Of a stretch of DNA of 64,000 bases, positions 17,625 through 27,232 are shown one piece after another (the first letter of the stretch is position 1; the number at the start of each line of letters is the position of its first letter). Below the pieces are notes generated by a model. The model was not told the DNA's origin. It made no database searches and saw nothing but the letters and a program-made list of their open reading frames with translations. Made by a program: the position numbers and the translations under genes. The DNA is from Clostridiales bacterium UBA6114 (lineage in GTDB: Bacteria; Bacillota; Clostridia; Oscillospirales; Butyricicoccaceae), in assembly GCA_002423435.1 (NCBI GenBank), contig DIWE01000028.1:1-64000 (forward strand). Direction: 5' to 3'.

Positions 17625-17834
17625 TCAGTAACTCAGTCCAAGTGCCCTGAGCGCGTCCCCCATCAGAAGCATGACACTGGGCACCTCGATTTTGCAGGCC
17701 CGCAATACCGAAAGCGTCAGCGCCGGAATAAATAATAAAAAAAAGGCGACCACGGCACGTCCTGAGCGCCGCCGGATCAGAGGCCTTAAGTCTATCAGCG
17801 CGATCAACGCAAAACCTGCCAATATCAGCGCCAT
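17625..17834 (-). CDS. Small membrane protein of the germination operon
   Basis: A 69-residue protein with two hydrophobic segments, around residues 1-18 and 26-45. It begins three bases after the GerB-type gene stops, so it is the last gene of the operon. It is not a recognised family by eye. Small hydrophobic partners of gerA-type operons (GerD- or GerE-like accessory subunits) are known in some spore formers, and this may be one, but the sequence alone does not prove it. Confidence 0.55.
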   Translation of the reverse strand: MALILAGFALIALIDLRPLIRRRSGRAVVAFFLLFIPALTLSVLRACKIEVPSVMLLMGDALRALGLSY

Positions 17835-17837
17835 GCG

Positions 17838-18941
17838 CTACGCCTCCTTTGCTTCGGCTGCCAGCTTGCGCAGTTTTGCGATAATAAAGGTCAAAAGCGG
17901 CAGCAAAATCTCAAACAGCGTCCACGCAAAGGGGACGATTTCCCGTGCGGAGGCGGCGTGCACAACGGGATTTGGATACAGCGTCAGCCCGTAGACGATG
18001 ACCAGGGCGCCGGCCGCCAGCACAAGATGTTTGTATGCCTTGATCTTCATGATCTGCGCCAACGTGATCACCGATACATAATATAAAAATGTAACCTTGA
18101 AAAATAAAAGCATGATCAGCGCAACCGCAAATAAGATCTCCATGCGGCTGAGCGCCTCCCCCAGGCTGACCAGTCGCAGCGTTACGAGCCCGGGCAGCGT
18201 GAACAGGGGCAGCGTATTTCCGAGCATCGCGATATCGCGCATCAATACGACAAGCAGGGTAAGCGCGCCCATAAAGACTCCCAGAAACAGGTATTTCGTG
18301 GTATCGCGGCGCGTAAGCTTCAAGTTGGGTGTGATCATCAGAAACACCACAACCTCGCCGAACGGCATGGTGGCGATAATATGTGTGCTCTGTACATATT
18401 TGTAAACAGGCTGGTCGAACATAGGCAGAAAATTTTGAAGGTCGATCTGATTGAACGCCAACAAAATTGAGGCTGCCACGATACAAAACTCGACGGCCAC
18501 AAACAGGGCGCCGTACCGCGTGACTACCCTGATACCGTTGCGTACGGCCCAGGCCGACACAATGACGCACATGAGTGCCAGAACCACCTGGGGCGTCTCC
18601 GCCATAACCGTGATCTTGGCGAAATCCCCCAGATCCATCAGATTCAGCGCGGTCAGCGTGAAGAAAAACCACGCGTATAATATCCCGATAATCTTACCTG
18701 CGATCGTGCCGTATACCTCGTCCAGGATCTGCACCAGATTTTTTCCCGGAAACATGACCATCAGGGTCCTGTACACCCATATGAGCGGCATGCAGAGTAC
18801 GGTGCCGAACACCACCGCAAGCCAAGAGTCCTGCAGCGTGACAGTCGTGAGAAAGGATGTGAGCAGTGCGGAGGACTGGAGGAAGAAGGCCACCGTGAAC
18901 ATAAACTGCATGCCCGAGATCTGCCCTTTGTCAATTTTCAT
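17838..18941 (-). CDS. Spore germination permease, GerAB/GerKB type
   Basis: A 367-residue membrane protein with about ten hydrophobic segments, the usual size of GerAB-like members of the APC superfamily. The N terminus KGQISGMQFMFTVAFFLQSS matches the family. It forms the nutrient-sensing subunit of a germinant receptor in the inner spore membrane. It overlaps the GerC-type gene by four bases (ATGA), as expected for coupled translation. Confidence 0.9.
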   Translation of the reverse strand: MKIDKGQISGMQFMFTVAFFLQSSALLTSFLTTVTLQDSWLAVVFGTVLCMPLIWVYRTLMVMFPGKNLVQILDEVYGTIAGKIIGILYAWFFFTLTALNLMDLGDFAKITVMAETPQVVLALMCVIVSAWAVRNGIRVVTRYGALFVAVEFCIVAASILLAFNQIDLQNFLPMFDQPVYKYVQSTHIIATMPFGEVVVFLMITPNLKLTRRDTTKYLFLGVFMGALTLLVVLMRDIAMLGNTLPLFTLPGLVTLRLVSLGEALSRMEILFAVALIMLLFFKVTFLYYVSVITLAQIMKIKAYKHLVLAAGALVIVYGLTLYPNPVVHAASAREIVPFAWTLFEILLPLLTFIIAKLRKLAAEAKEA

Positions 18942-20116
18942 TTCATGCTTTCCTCCATTTCCAGTGATTGTACGGTTTTACCAGTCCCCGGGATGCGCAC
19001 CCTGGTCCGGACACTCAACTCGATATCCGGAAATATCGCATCCCAATGGTCCCTCATGATCTTCCACTCTTTCGGATACTTGCGGTACACCGATATGCCG
19101 AATCTGTAAATGTCTGCGTTTAACCGGCGGGCGATTTCAAAGGTGTTTGTTATTTTCAGCCCGATCTCATCCTGGGCCAGCTCGACAAGAAGGGGCATGA
19201 GTTCGTCGGGGGGCATTCCCTCAAATCCGCTCAGCTCACCGACGTTAAGAACAGCGTCTACATCCATAGCCACCCGCACGCCGCCGTCCTGCCGGAGCGT
19301 TATATCTTTTTTGCAGTCAAGCTCTGCGATGTTGAACACCGCTTTGCCCAAATGGTTTTTGGCTGCGACACCGCTTTGTTTTACGTCCCCCATTGCCCAT
19401 ATATATCCCAACACCTCGTCGTTACTTAAACGGCCGATCATCTTATCCCCCTTAAACACCGCCATGCCGGCGATCCGGATTTCGTTCTTGCCGTCCTCCT
19501 CAACGACCTTGGCAATCGGCGCCACGGGTGAGGAGGTCCCGTCCATAAGCCGCGAGGCAAAATCCAGCATGCGGACCCGGTATTGCGGAGAAACGGCAGC
19601 CAGACCGCTCATCACGCGCGAGAGAAACAGGCCTGAGATCTTGTCCTGATCCATCTTGGTTGAAAGCACCGCCGAAGCGAATCCGTCGGACACCATCACC
19701 GGGACCTCCATGCGCGCCTCCTGGTCGCGCATAAACAGGTCGATCCGTTTTTTGACGCCCTGCTCTGCCAGTGCCGATCCGAACAGCAGCACCTGATTGT
19801 GGTGCAAAAGCACCCTGCGGCTTGAGTCGCGGTTGAAGTCCATGATCCCGCCCAGCATGGTGTCGTTTGTGGTTTTGAGCAGAATAATGGAATCCCCCTG
19901 CGAGCTGGCATCGCCGGACCCGGAGGACTCCGATTCGGTCTTGCCGACTTGCATGGTGATGTCCATCTGATCGGGCCTTATGCTTTTGTCAAGCGCCACG
20001 CCGGTGATGATGAACAGCGCATCCAGCTCGTGTTCGTCCCAGCAGCCGGATAAAAACGTCATAAGAATTGGGATCAGCAGAGCGGCAGCGAAAAGCCGTA
20101 TTCCCCTCGCGGCCAT
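18938..20116 (-). CDS. Spore germination lipoprotein, GerAC type
   Basis: A 392-residue Ger(x)C-family lipoprotein. It starts MAARGIRLFAAALL with a lipobox LSGC and the hallmark CWDEHELD right after the lipidated cysteine. It is anchored outside the inner spore membrane as part of the germinant receptor. Longer frames from 20419 run back through repeat copy B and the end of the preceding gene and are unlikely. The ribosome site lies within the repeat, so the repeat may set expression. Confidence 0.9.
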   Translation of the reverse strand: MAARGIRLFAAALLIPILMTFLSGCWDEHELDALFIITGVALDKSIRPDQMDITMQVGKTESESSGSGDASSQGDSIILLKTTNDTMLGGIMDFNRDSSRRVLLHHNQVLLFGSALAEQGVKKRIDLFMRDQEARMEVPVMVSDGFASAVLSTKMDQDKISGLFLSRVMSGLAAVSPQYRVRMLDFASRLMDGTSSPVAPIAKVVEEDGKNEIRIAGMAVFKGDKMIGRLSNDEVLGYIWAMGDVKQSGVAAKNHLGKAVFNIAELDCKKDITLRQDGGVRVAMDVDAVLNVGELSGFEGMPPDELMPLLVELAQDEIGLKITNTFEIARRLNADIYRFGISVYRKYPKEWKIMRDHWDAIFPDIELSVRTRVRIPGTGKTVQSLEMEESMK

Positions 20117-20258
20117 AAATATGACCATTCCTTTCCTCTGTGCTTTTTGGCACAAAACGACCATGAAAAAGGAATGGCCATATTGTGCATGTGTTGCCGC
20201 TTCCCGTGGGGGCGTTAAACACGCGCTTAAATATTGAAGTTTGAGTTCTTTCAAACTT
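20114..20258 (-). repeat. Two-hairpin junction repeat, copy B
   Basis: This is the second copy of the junction repeat. Hairpin 1 pairs 20119-20134 with 20168-20183, with one mismatch. Hairpin 2 pairs 20237-20245 with 20250-20258. It sits between the GerA- and GerC-type genes; the last codons and TGA stop of the GerA-type gene fall inside hairpin 2, and the GerC-type start codon lies at the other end. The middle spacer differs from copy A in length and sequence. Confidence 0.8.
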
Positions 20259-21933
20259 CTTCTCCTTCCGGGCCGTCTTCCTCCTGCGGCGCATAGGGCC
20301 GGAGCGGCGGCATAAAAAAGCGGCGGCGCGTCGTATCGCCGCGCGCGATATTCTTTGGGCGTCTGACCATGGACCAAAGCGGCATGCGCACCATTGAATC
20401 CTGCAAATCGCTTGTCCAATCGAACCCGTCAAAGTAGGTCACGCCAAAGGAATTGAGCGTCGCAAGATGGATCAGCATTGCAAGAAACCCCATCGAAACG
20501 CCGTAAAAGCCCGCAAACGAGGCCAGCATCATCATGACAATCCGCAGGATGGACGCCGATTCGTTTTGGGTCGGTACGAGGAAACCGGCCACAGCCGTTA
20601 CCGCAATGGTGATCACCATCGGCGCCCCGACGAGCCCCGCCGAAACGGCCGCGTCGCCCATGACCAGCGCGCCGACGATGCTGATGGCCTGGCCGACAGG
20701 GCGCGGCAGACGTATCCCGGCTTCGCGCAAAATCTCAAATGCAAATACCATGATCAGTGCTTCTACAAAAACCGGAAAGGGCGTCCCTTCGCGTGCGTTG
20801 GCGATGGTGAACAGCAGCGTGGTGGGAATCAGCTCCTGATGAAAGGCGGTCAGCGCAATGTAAACGGCCGGCGCGAATATCGTGATGAGGTAAGCTACGA
20901 AGCGCAGTATGCGCGTCAGGCTGGCGTACAGAGGACGCTCGTAATAATCCTCGGCGGTCTGGAAGCTTTCGACAAACAGCATCGGCGCCGTCAGCACAAA
21001 CGGCGTACCGTCGACCACGATGGCGACGCGGCCCTCCAGTATGCGCGCCGCGACCACGTCGGGCTTTTCGCTGTATCCCACGGTGGGAAACGGCGAAAAG
21101 GGCGCGTCCTCAATATATTCCTCGATATAGCCCGATTCCAGAATCGAGTCTACATCCATATGACCTATGCGGTATTTGACCGTCTCGACCACTTCGGGTT
21201 TTGCCACACCGTCCAAATACATCAGGCACACGTCGGTCCGGGTCTTCCTGCCCACCGTCATGTGATCCACGCGCAGCCCGCCGAACCGGATCTTACGCCG
21301 TATAAGCGCCGTGTTGGTGCGCAGATTTTCGGTAAACCCCTCGCGCGGGCCGCGCACCACCGTCTCGGATTGAGGCTCGGTAACGCTGCGCTTGTCCCAG
21401 CCCTTGGTGCTGATTAAAAGCCCGGAGGCGCAGCCTTCCAGAAGGAGGGCCGTATCGCCCGCGAGGCAGCCCGCCGCAAGCTCCGAAAGCGAAGAAGCGG
21501 CCCTGACGTCGCCCGCGCACAGCACCTCCTGCCGAAGCGTGTCCATAAGCTCTCCCCCTGCGGGCGGGCGGCTGTCCTGGGGCTTCCAGTTCATCATCGG
21601 GCGCAGGAGCGCATCCGTCAGGGCAGAATTGTCCACAAGGCCGTCGATAAACACCAGCGCACCCGCGAAGGAACCGCCCGGCCCGAACCGGAACGGATGC
21701 AGTTTCAGATCGTTGCTGTTGCCCAGCATGATTTTCAGGCTGTTTACATTTTCGTTTAGCTCTTCTCTGATATCGTCCGCCCGCTCGCCGCCGGCTTCCG
21801 GGGCGCTGTCGCGCTGAAGGCGCCTGTAGTTGCTGAGATATTGGATTTTCCGTGTGATAAATCCAAAAATCAACGGTATCAGCACCTTTCCTGAATTTTT
21901 TTCCTGTTTTTCCATAGTATGAGCGGGCCGCAT
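20251..21933 (-). CDS. Spore germination protein, GerAA type
   Basis: A 560-residue GerA-family protein: a soluble N-terminal half and a C-terminal half with about five membrane segments (FAYLITIFAPAVYIALTAFH is one). FIDGLVDN and EGRVAIVVDGTPFVL are family landmarks. It is the large subunit of the germinant receptor and the first gene of the operon. No clear ribosome site separates the start at 21933 from MEKQEKN at 21915. The stop codon lies inside a mobile-looking repeat, so the native C terminus may have been trimmed or replaced. Confidence 0.9.
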   Translation of the reverse strand: MRPAHTMEKQEKNSGKVLIPLIFGFITRKIQYLSNYRRLQRDSAPEAGGERADDIREELNENVNSLKIMLGNSNDLKLHPFRFGPGGSFAGALVFIDGLVDNSALTDALLRPMMNWKPQDSRPPAGGELMDTLRQEVLCAGDVRAASSLSELAAGCLAGDTALLLEGCASGLLISTKGWDKRSVTEPQSETVVRGPREGFTENLRTNTALIRRKIRFGGLRVDHMTVGRKTRTDVCLMYLDGVAKPEVVETVKYRIGHMDVDSILESGYIEEYIEDAPFSPFPTVGYSEKPDVVAARILEGRVAIVVDGTPFVLTAPMLFVESFQTAEDYYERPLYASLTRILRFVAYLITIFAPAVYIALTAFHQELIPTTLLFTIANAREGTPFPVFVEALIMVFAFEILREAGIRLPRPVGQAISIVGALVMGDAAVSAGLVGAPMVITIAVTAVAGFLVPTQNESASILRIVMMMLASFAGFYGVSMGFLAMLIHLATLNSFGVTYFDGFDWTSDLQDSMVRMPLWSMVRRPKNIARGDTTRRRFFMPPLRPYAPQEEDGPEGEEV

Positions 21934-21965
21934 GAAAAGTATGTGAACTTACCGGCTTATATAAA

Positions 21966-22000
21966 AAATGGCGGTATCATCAAAAACGATACCGTCATTT
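21966..22000 (-). terminator. Terminator of the alpha/beta hydrolase gene
   Basis: AAATGGCGGTATC at 21966-21978 pairs with 21988-22000 with one mismatch around a nine-base loop. On the minus strand a run of six T follows, directly after the gene ending at 22011. Confidence 0.8.
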
Positions 22001-22010
22001 TTTAAGGAAT

Positions 22011-22826
22011 CTAGCCTTCGACGAATTGTACCAATTCCTTGTTGAATTTTTCAAGCTGATCATAAAACAGAAAATGGCCGCAGCAATCAAACGGCACAAG
22101 CTTCGCATTTCGGATCGCGTTTTTCTGCGCGACCGCCAATGGATACAGGCATACCTTGTCGTTGAGGCCGTGAAGGATCAGAGTCGGGACATTGATTGTT
22201 TCCAGATCCTTAAACAGCTCCTCCTCGTAAAGCCATGTATTGGCAATCGCCGCGGTGGCCCAGCTGGACGCCTTAAGCCCCAGCTCAAAAATCCAGTCGG
22301 AAAGACCGGGGGTGATATAATTGTGGAAAATCATGTCGCCGAAGTTTTTGAGCACCATGGGGCGGTTAGTGTATGTACCTTGTATAATGTCCAGCACCGC
22401 CTGTTTCGGCAGTCCGTATGGAAAATAGGGGCGCTGGATCAGGCTTGGGGCTGCCGCCGCAAAAAGAGCGAGCTTGGACACGCCGTGGCCCTGATGCCTT
22501 GCCATGTAGCGGACCGCAATCGCTCCGCCCGTTGAGTGCCCGCCAAGTGTGATATTTTTGAGCTGCAGCGCGTCCACAACGGCGCGGACATCGTCGGACA
22601 GCCGATTGTAATCATAGCCGTCCCACGGTCTCGCCGACAGCCCAAAGCCCCGGGTATCCACGCCGATGCATCGAAATCCCTGCTTCGGCAGCTGATTGTA
22701 CTGGTACTCGAAAAGAGTATGGTCTCCGGGCCAGCCGTGGATGAACAGGATGGTCTTGCTGCCGGCCGGATTGATATCTTCCACATAAATGTACACATTT
22801 GGTTCCACATTCAAATAATATCCCAC
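22011..22826 (-). CDS. Alpha/beta hydrolase
   Basis: A 271-residue alpha/beta hydrolase with a GTG start behind GGAGGT. The oxyanion-hole motif is HGWPGDH, the nucleophile elbow is GGHSTGG (Ser near residue 97), the acid is probably the Asp in LHGLNDKV, and the catalytic His lies in CCGHFLFYD. There is no signal peptide, so it acts in the cytoplasm. It is divergently transcribed from a DapA-family aldolase and a TAXI TRAP importer, which suggests it may hydrolyse an ester or lactone of the imported compound. Haloperoxidase- or epoxide-hydrolase-like activity cannot be excluded. Confidence 0.85.
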   Translation of the reverse strand: MGYYLNVEPNVYIYVEDINPAGSKTILFIHGWPGDHTLFEYQYNQLPKQGFRCIGVDTRGFGLSARPWDGYDYNRLSDDVRAVVDALQLKNITLGGHSTGGAIAVRYMARHQGHGVSKLALFAAAAPSLIQRPYFPYGLPKQAVLDIIQGTYTNRPMVLKNFGDMIFHNYITPGLSDWIFELGLKASSWATAAIANTWLYEEELFKDLETINVPTLILHGLNDKVCLYPLAVAQKNAIRNAKLVPFDCCGHFLFYDQLEKFNKELVQFVEG

Positions 22827-23009
22827 GTCAGTACCTCCATTTTCATTTATTATCCATACAGGGTATTCATTACGGGGTTAAAAAGTTACAGTCATGTACT
22901 GTGCATTTATCCGCAGTCATTGCGCAAAAGTCGTCCGGCCGGATTTTCGGGGCGGGCGGATAAAAGCGCCGATAACAAAGATGATATAGGGCCCATAGTT
23001 TATTGATAT

Positions 23010-23037
23010 TTGCTATTTCCGCCATGAAACATATAAT
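23010..23037 (+). promoter_or_regulatory. Promoter of the aldolase/TAXI TRAP operon
   Basis: TTGCTA at 23010-23015 and a perfect TATAAT at 23032-23037 are 16 bases apart, about 80 bases before the aldolase start. The 297-base divergent region 22827-23123 otherwise shows no gene. Confidence 0.6.
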
Positions 23038-23123
23038 TATACTTGTAAAGCTTTACATATTATGGAAAACCCACTGTTGTGCAACGCATGCGGCAATCCA
23101 ATATTTTTCATGGAGGCTTTGTT

Positions 23124-24074
23124 ATGGCTAAAATCACAAATTGGAAATCCATTCTGCCGGCGTCCATTTTACCATTTAAAGAGGACTGTTCCATTGATGA
23201 AGCGGCATTTCGCAAATATCTGTCATGGCTTGCGAATGTCGACGGTGTGGGCGGTATTGTTGTCAACGGCCACGCGGGCGAAGTAAGCGTCCTTTCGCGC
23301 GAAGAGAGAAAGCGTGTCGTTGAAATCGCCGTGGACGAGGTCGGCGGCCGTGTGATGATCGTATCCGGAATCAACAGCGACAGCACCTGGATGGCGCAGG
23401 AGTATGCAAAGGACATTGAAGAGGCGGGCGCAGCCGGAATGCTGATCATGCCGTGCAACACCTGGCTCAGATACGGCGTCCAGCTGGACATGGTGGTACA
23501 GTATTTCACGCGGATTTGCGGCGTTGTCGGCTTGGACGCCGCGGTCCATCTCTATCCGCTTAACACGAAAGCGTTTTATCCCGTTGAAATCCTGCTGGAG
23601 CTGTCCAAAATTGCGAATATCAAGGCGATAAAGCTCGGAACGCGCAGCACGGGCATCTATGAGCGGGATTTGCGCATTCTGCGCGAAAAAGCGCCGCACC
23701 TGTCCCTGCTGACCTGCCACGACGAGTCTCTCATTACGTCGATGTTTCCCGGCGTCGACGGGGCGCTGGTCGGCCTGGGCAGCTGCATTCCCGAGCTGAT
23801 CTGCGAGGCCTTCAAGGCGATGAATGCGGGAGATTTCCGCGAGATCCGCAAATATGCCGAGAAAATCAAGGACGTTTCCGATGTGGTGTATGAGGTCGGC
23901 CAGTCAGGCGGGAGCCGCAGCAGCGCCAGGATGGCGAAATACGCGGCCTATTTCAGAGGGCTGATTCCAAACCCGATCGTGAGAGAGCCTGTTATGCCGA
24001 TTACGCAGAGGCAAAAAGACGAAATCGAAGCGGCAATCAAAAAGGCCGGGGTGGAGCCGGTCGGTATCTGCTGA
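23124..24074 (+). CDS. DapA-family (class I) aldolase/lyase
   Basis: A 316-residue TIM-barrel protein of the dihydrodipicolinate synthase/N-acetylneuraminate lyase family. The start MAKITNWK has GGAGG upstream. IKAIKLGTRS carries the Schiff-base lysine and HLYPLN the tyrosine of the family. VVNGHAGEVSVLSREER replaces the more common GTTGE pattern, so it is unlikely to be the biosynthetic DapA. It is followed at once by a TAXI receptor and fused TRAP permease, so it likely cleaves or dehydrates the imported sugar acid or 2-oxoacid. The exact substrate is unknown. Confidence 0.85.
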   Translation: MAKITNWKSILPASILPFKEDCSIDEAAFRKYLSWLANVDGVGGIVVNGHAGEVSVLSREERKRVVEIAVDEVGGRVMIVSGINSDSTWMAQEYAKDIEEAGAAGMLIMPCNTWLRYGVQLDMVVQYFTRICGVVGLDAAVHLYPLNTKAFYPVEILLELSKIANIKAIKLGTRSTGIYERDLRILREKAPHLSLLTCHDESLITSMFPGVDGALVGLGSCIPELICEAFKAMNAGDFREIRKYAEKIKDVSDVVYEVGQSGGSRSSARMAKYAAYFRGLIPNPIVREPVMPITQRQKDEIEAAIKKAGVEPVGIC

Positions 24075-24148
24075 CTAAACGCGCGGTGCCCGATTATCAG
24101 GATGCTGTCGTCGGAAAAACACTGAATTTTGAAAAGGAGATGCAAATC

Positions 24149-25216
24149 ATGGCCAGAAGCATTCGCGCTCTTTCTCTTTTGTTGATGTGTGTATTCGTCC
24201 TTTCGGGCTGCGGAGGCCCGGCACCCGCTCCCTCCTCCGCACCGCCCGCTTCCGCTCCCGCCGCATCGGCCACGGCTTCCGCTGCCGCACCGGCCGCGGA
24301 TTCCCCCGCTTATGAAATGCCCAAGCTGATGACGGTCGCCGGCTCGAATCCGGGCGGCGTGTATCTGGCCATTACAACCGGCATCGTAAACTCGCTCACC
24401 GCGGAGCTTGGACAAAAAGGCTTCAATGCAACGATCATGAGCACCGGTGGCGCCGCAGAAAACTGCTCGGTCATCCAGGAAGGCACCTGCCAGTTCGGCA
24501 TGACGCAGGTTCCGATGGCCTACGCGGCTTACAACGGCCAGGCCCCGTACCCCCAAAAAATGGATAAACTCAGAGCCGTCTATAACGGGCTTTCGGAAGG
24601 CGTGTTCCATTGCGTCACCTTGAAATCGTCCGGCATCCAGTCGATCTATGACTTAAAGGGTAAACGCGTCTGCATGGGCGGCGCGGGCGCCGGAGCGACC
24701 ACCCAGTGCACCCAGCTTTTCCCGGAGTATGGTTTTACTGTCAAAGACGTCCAGGCCTCCGATATGAATTACAACGACGCGGCAACGGCGCTCGCGGATG
24801 GAAAAATCGATGCGATCTGCCTGCAGATCGCGGTCCCGGCGGCGGGCATCCTCGATCTGATGACGACAAAGGGCAAAGACGTGCTGATTTTCGGCGTCGA
24901 AGGTGCTGAACGGGATGCGGTCCTCGCGAAGTATCCGACCTTCTCGAAATATACGTTGGAGCCGGACACCTATGGGTTTTCGGAGCCTGTCGAAACGATC
25001 TGCCTTAAGAACATGCTGATCTGCAGCGCCGATCTGCCGGAAGGATTTGTCTATGATCTGTGCCGGGCCACCTTTACCGACAAGAGCATGGACTCCATCC
25101 ATGCCTCGCATCCGGCCGCGCAGAACTTCTCACTCGAAACCGCCGCGAATGATATCATTATCCCGTTCCACCCGGGCGCCGAGAAATTTTTCAAGGAAAA
25201 GGGGTTGCTGAAATAG
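24149..25216 (+). CDS. TAXI-family TRAP solute receptor, lipoprotein
   Basis: A 355-residue receptor beginning MARSIRALSLL behind AAGGAG. A lipobox LSGC is followed by a long Pro/Ala/Ser linker of about 45 residues. The TAXI signature is seen in SNPGGVYLAITTGIVNSL and in YDLKGKRVCMGGAGAGAT. It captures the ligand for the fused permease encoded 55 bases downstream. The Ala/Pro linker is long for the family. Confidence 0.9.
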   Translation: MARSIRALSLLLMCVFVLSGCGGPAPAPSSAPPASAPAASATASAAAPAADSPAYEMPKLMTVAGSNPGGVYLAITTGIVNSLTAELGQKGFNATIMSTGGAAENCSVIQEGTCQFGMTQVPMAYAAYNGQAPYPQKMDKLRAVYNGLSEGVFHCVTLKSSGIQSIYDLKGKRVCMGGAGAGATTQCTQLFPEYGFTVKDVQASDMNYNDAATALADGKIDAICLQIAVPAAGILDLMTTKGKDVLIFGVEGAERDAVLAKYPTFSKYTLEPDTYGFSEPVETICLKNMLICSADLPEGFVYDLCRATFTDKSMDSIHASHPAAQNFSLETAANDIIIPFHPGAEKFFKEKGLLK

Positions 25217-25271
25217 GTTCGACGCATCATACGTTTCCGAAACTTAAGCCACACAGGAAGGATAAGAAAGT

Positions 25272-27140
25272 ATGGGTGAGAAAATAGAAAAAGGCCTGGC
25301 CCTGTTAACAAGGGCGCTCTATGTTATAACCGGAGTGATTTATACCTATCTGTCCGCTTTCGGCGCGCTTTCCGAAATCACGCAGCGCTGTTTATTGGTC
25401 ACGCTGCTTTGCCCGACCATCTTTGTAAGCAGACCGCTTAAGATCAAAGGCCGCACGTACGTTTTTACCAGAGCGCTTGATTTGCTTCTGGCGGCGGCGG
25501 TTGTGTGTGCCTGCGCCTATCTGATCACGGTGTGGCCCGCGAGATCGAGCAGAACCAGCCCCAGCACCACGCTTGACATCATTATGGGCACTATTTTGCT
25601 CGTCTGCGTATTTGAAATGACGAGGCGGGTTACGGGCAAGGCGATCATGATTGTTGCCGGCGTGTTCATCCTTTACGCGGTATTCGGCAGACATATTCCC
25701 GGCGTCTTTATGCATGCGGGATTCTCATGGCACCGCATTATTTCCTTCCTGTACACGACGACGGAGGGATTTTTCGGAACGCCGATCGGCATCGCCTCAA
25801 CCTATATTGTCATGTTTGTCACCTTTGCCTCTTTCCTGGACGCGTTCGGCACGGGGGAATGGTTTGTCGATCTGGCATATTCGATAGCCGGGCGCTTTCG
25901 CGGCGGCCCGGCAAAAACAGCGGTCGCCGCGAGCGGATTAATGGGGATGATCAGCGGTTCCGCGGTTTCAAACGTCGTTACAACCGGTTCGTTCACCATT
26001 CCTCTTATGAAAAGGGTCGGATACCCGCCGCACATCGCGGGCGCGGTGGAGGCGGTTGCGTCCTCGGGGGGAATTTTTACTCCCCCGATCATGGGCGCCG
26101 CCGCGTTTATTATGGCGGATTATGTTTCGCTTCCTTACGCGCAGGTTGCCAAAGCCGCCGCGTTCCCGGCGTTTCTGTACTATTTTTCCATCATGTTCTC
26201 GGTGGATGCGGTTGCGGTAAAACGGAAACTGTCCGGACTACCCCGGGATGAGCTTCCGAACCTTTTCAGAGTGATCAGGGAACGGGGTGTCTTTATCATT
26301 CCCATTGCCGTTCTGATCGGGCTGATCGCCAGGGGGTACAGCCCGCTCAAATCCTCGTTTTTCTCAATCGTCGCGGTCCTGATCGTCGCATGCTTTCGCA
26401 AAGGGAACCGCCCCACGGTCAAAAAAGTGGTCGCGGCCCTTGAAGGCGGCGGCAAGTCGACGGTCAACATCACGGCCACCTGCATCGCGGCGGGCGTGAT
26501 CGTCGGGATGGTCAATCTCACCGGCGTGAGCCAGAAGCTGTCGTATAACATGATCCTGCTGGCGCACGGAAACATGTATATCGGCGCTGTTTTAGTGGCG
26601 GTCATTGCAATCATCCTCGGCTGCGGCATGCCTCCCTCGGCCGTGTACATCCTGTCGGCAACGGTGATGGCTCCGCCGCTTATCTCGATGGGAGCGTATC
26701 CCCTTGCGGCGCATATGTTCATTTTTATGTTCTCCTGTATCGGCGCGATTACGCCCCCGGTGGCGGTAACGGCCTACACGGCGGCGGCCATCGCAAAAGC
26801 CAACCCGAACCTCACGGGTTATACCGCGTTCAGATTCGGATTGGTAGCCTATATCGTGCCGTTTATCTTTATTTCTTCTCCCGCGCTCCTTTTGATCGGA
26901 GCGCCTATGGAGGTTTTCCAGGCCGTTTTTACCGCGCTCATCGGGGTCATGTGCCTGGTTGGGGCGGTCGAGGGATATCTGTTTATCAAGGTGCATGCCA
27001 CGTCGCGCGTATTGCTTGGCATTGCCGCATTGTTAACCATCATCCCCGGTTTCAGAACGGATTTGATCGGCATCGGGCTGATCGTGCTGGCAGTAATCAT
27101 ACAATGGGCGGCAAAACCGAAAAAGCCGGTCAAAGTCTAG
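25272..27140 (+). CDS. TRAP permease, fused small and large subunits (TAXI system)
   Basis: A 622-residue integral membrane protein combining the four-segment DctQ-like part and the twelve-segment DctM-like part, as is usual for TAXI systems. GSAVSNVVTTGSFTIPLMKR, SSGGIFTPPIMGAAAF and GCGMPPSAVYIL are family loops. AAGGA precedes the start. With the receptor just upstream it forms an ion-driven importer. Its gene ends before a strong terminator shared with the convergent LysR gene. Confidence 0.93.
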   Translation: MGEKIEKGLALLTRALYVITGVIYTYLSAFGALSEITQRCLLVTLLCPTIFVSRPLKIKGRTYVFTRALDLLLAAAVVCACAYLITVWPARSSRTSPSTTLDIIMGTILLVCVFEMTRRVTGKAIMIVAGVFILYAVFGRHIPGVFMHAGFSWHRIISFLYTTTEGFFGTPIGIASTYIVMFVTFASFLDAFGTGEWFVDLAYSIAGRFRGGPAKTAVAASGLMGMISGSAVSNVVTTGSFTIPLMKRVGYPPHIAGAVEAVASSGGIFTPPIMGAAAFIMADYVSLPYAQVAKAAAFPAFLYYFSIMFSVDAVAVKRKLSGLPRDELPNLFRVIRERGVFIIPIAVLIGLIARGYSPLKSSFFSIVAVLIVACFRKGNRPTVKKVVAALEGGGKSTVNITATCIAAGVIVGMVNLTGVSQKLSYNMILLAHGNMYIGAVLVAVIAIILGCGMPPSAVYILSATVMAPPLISMGAYPLAAHMFIFMFSCIGAITPPVAVTAYTAAAIAKANPNLTGYTAFRFGLVAYIVPFIFISSPALLLIGAPMEVFQAVFTALIGVMCLVGAVEGYLFIKVHATSRVLLGIAALLTIIPGFRTDLIGIGLIVLAVIIQWAAKPKKPVKV

Positions 27141-27167
27141 CGCTCTCGTCTCATGCTGCAAACTGCG

Positions 27168-27207
27168 AAAGCCGGAAGCAGGCCCGTCGGGGTCTGCTTC
27201 CGGCTTT
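27168..27207. terminator. Bidirectional terminator between TRAP permease and LysR genes
   Basis: AAAGCCGGAAGCAG at 27168-27181 pairs perfectly with 27194-27207 across a twelve-base loop. A T-rich run follows on the plus strand. It lies between the converging genes ending at 27140 and 27233. Confidence 0.88.
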
Positions 27208-27232
27208 TAATTGTTATTGAAGGAATAAAAAC

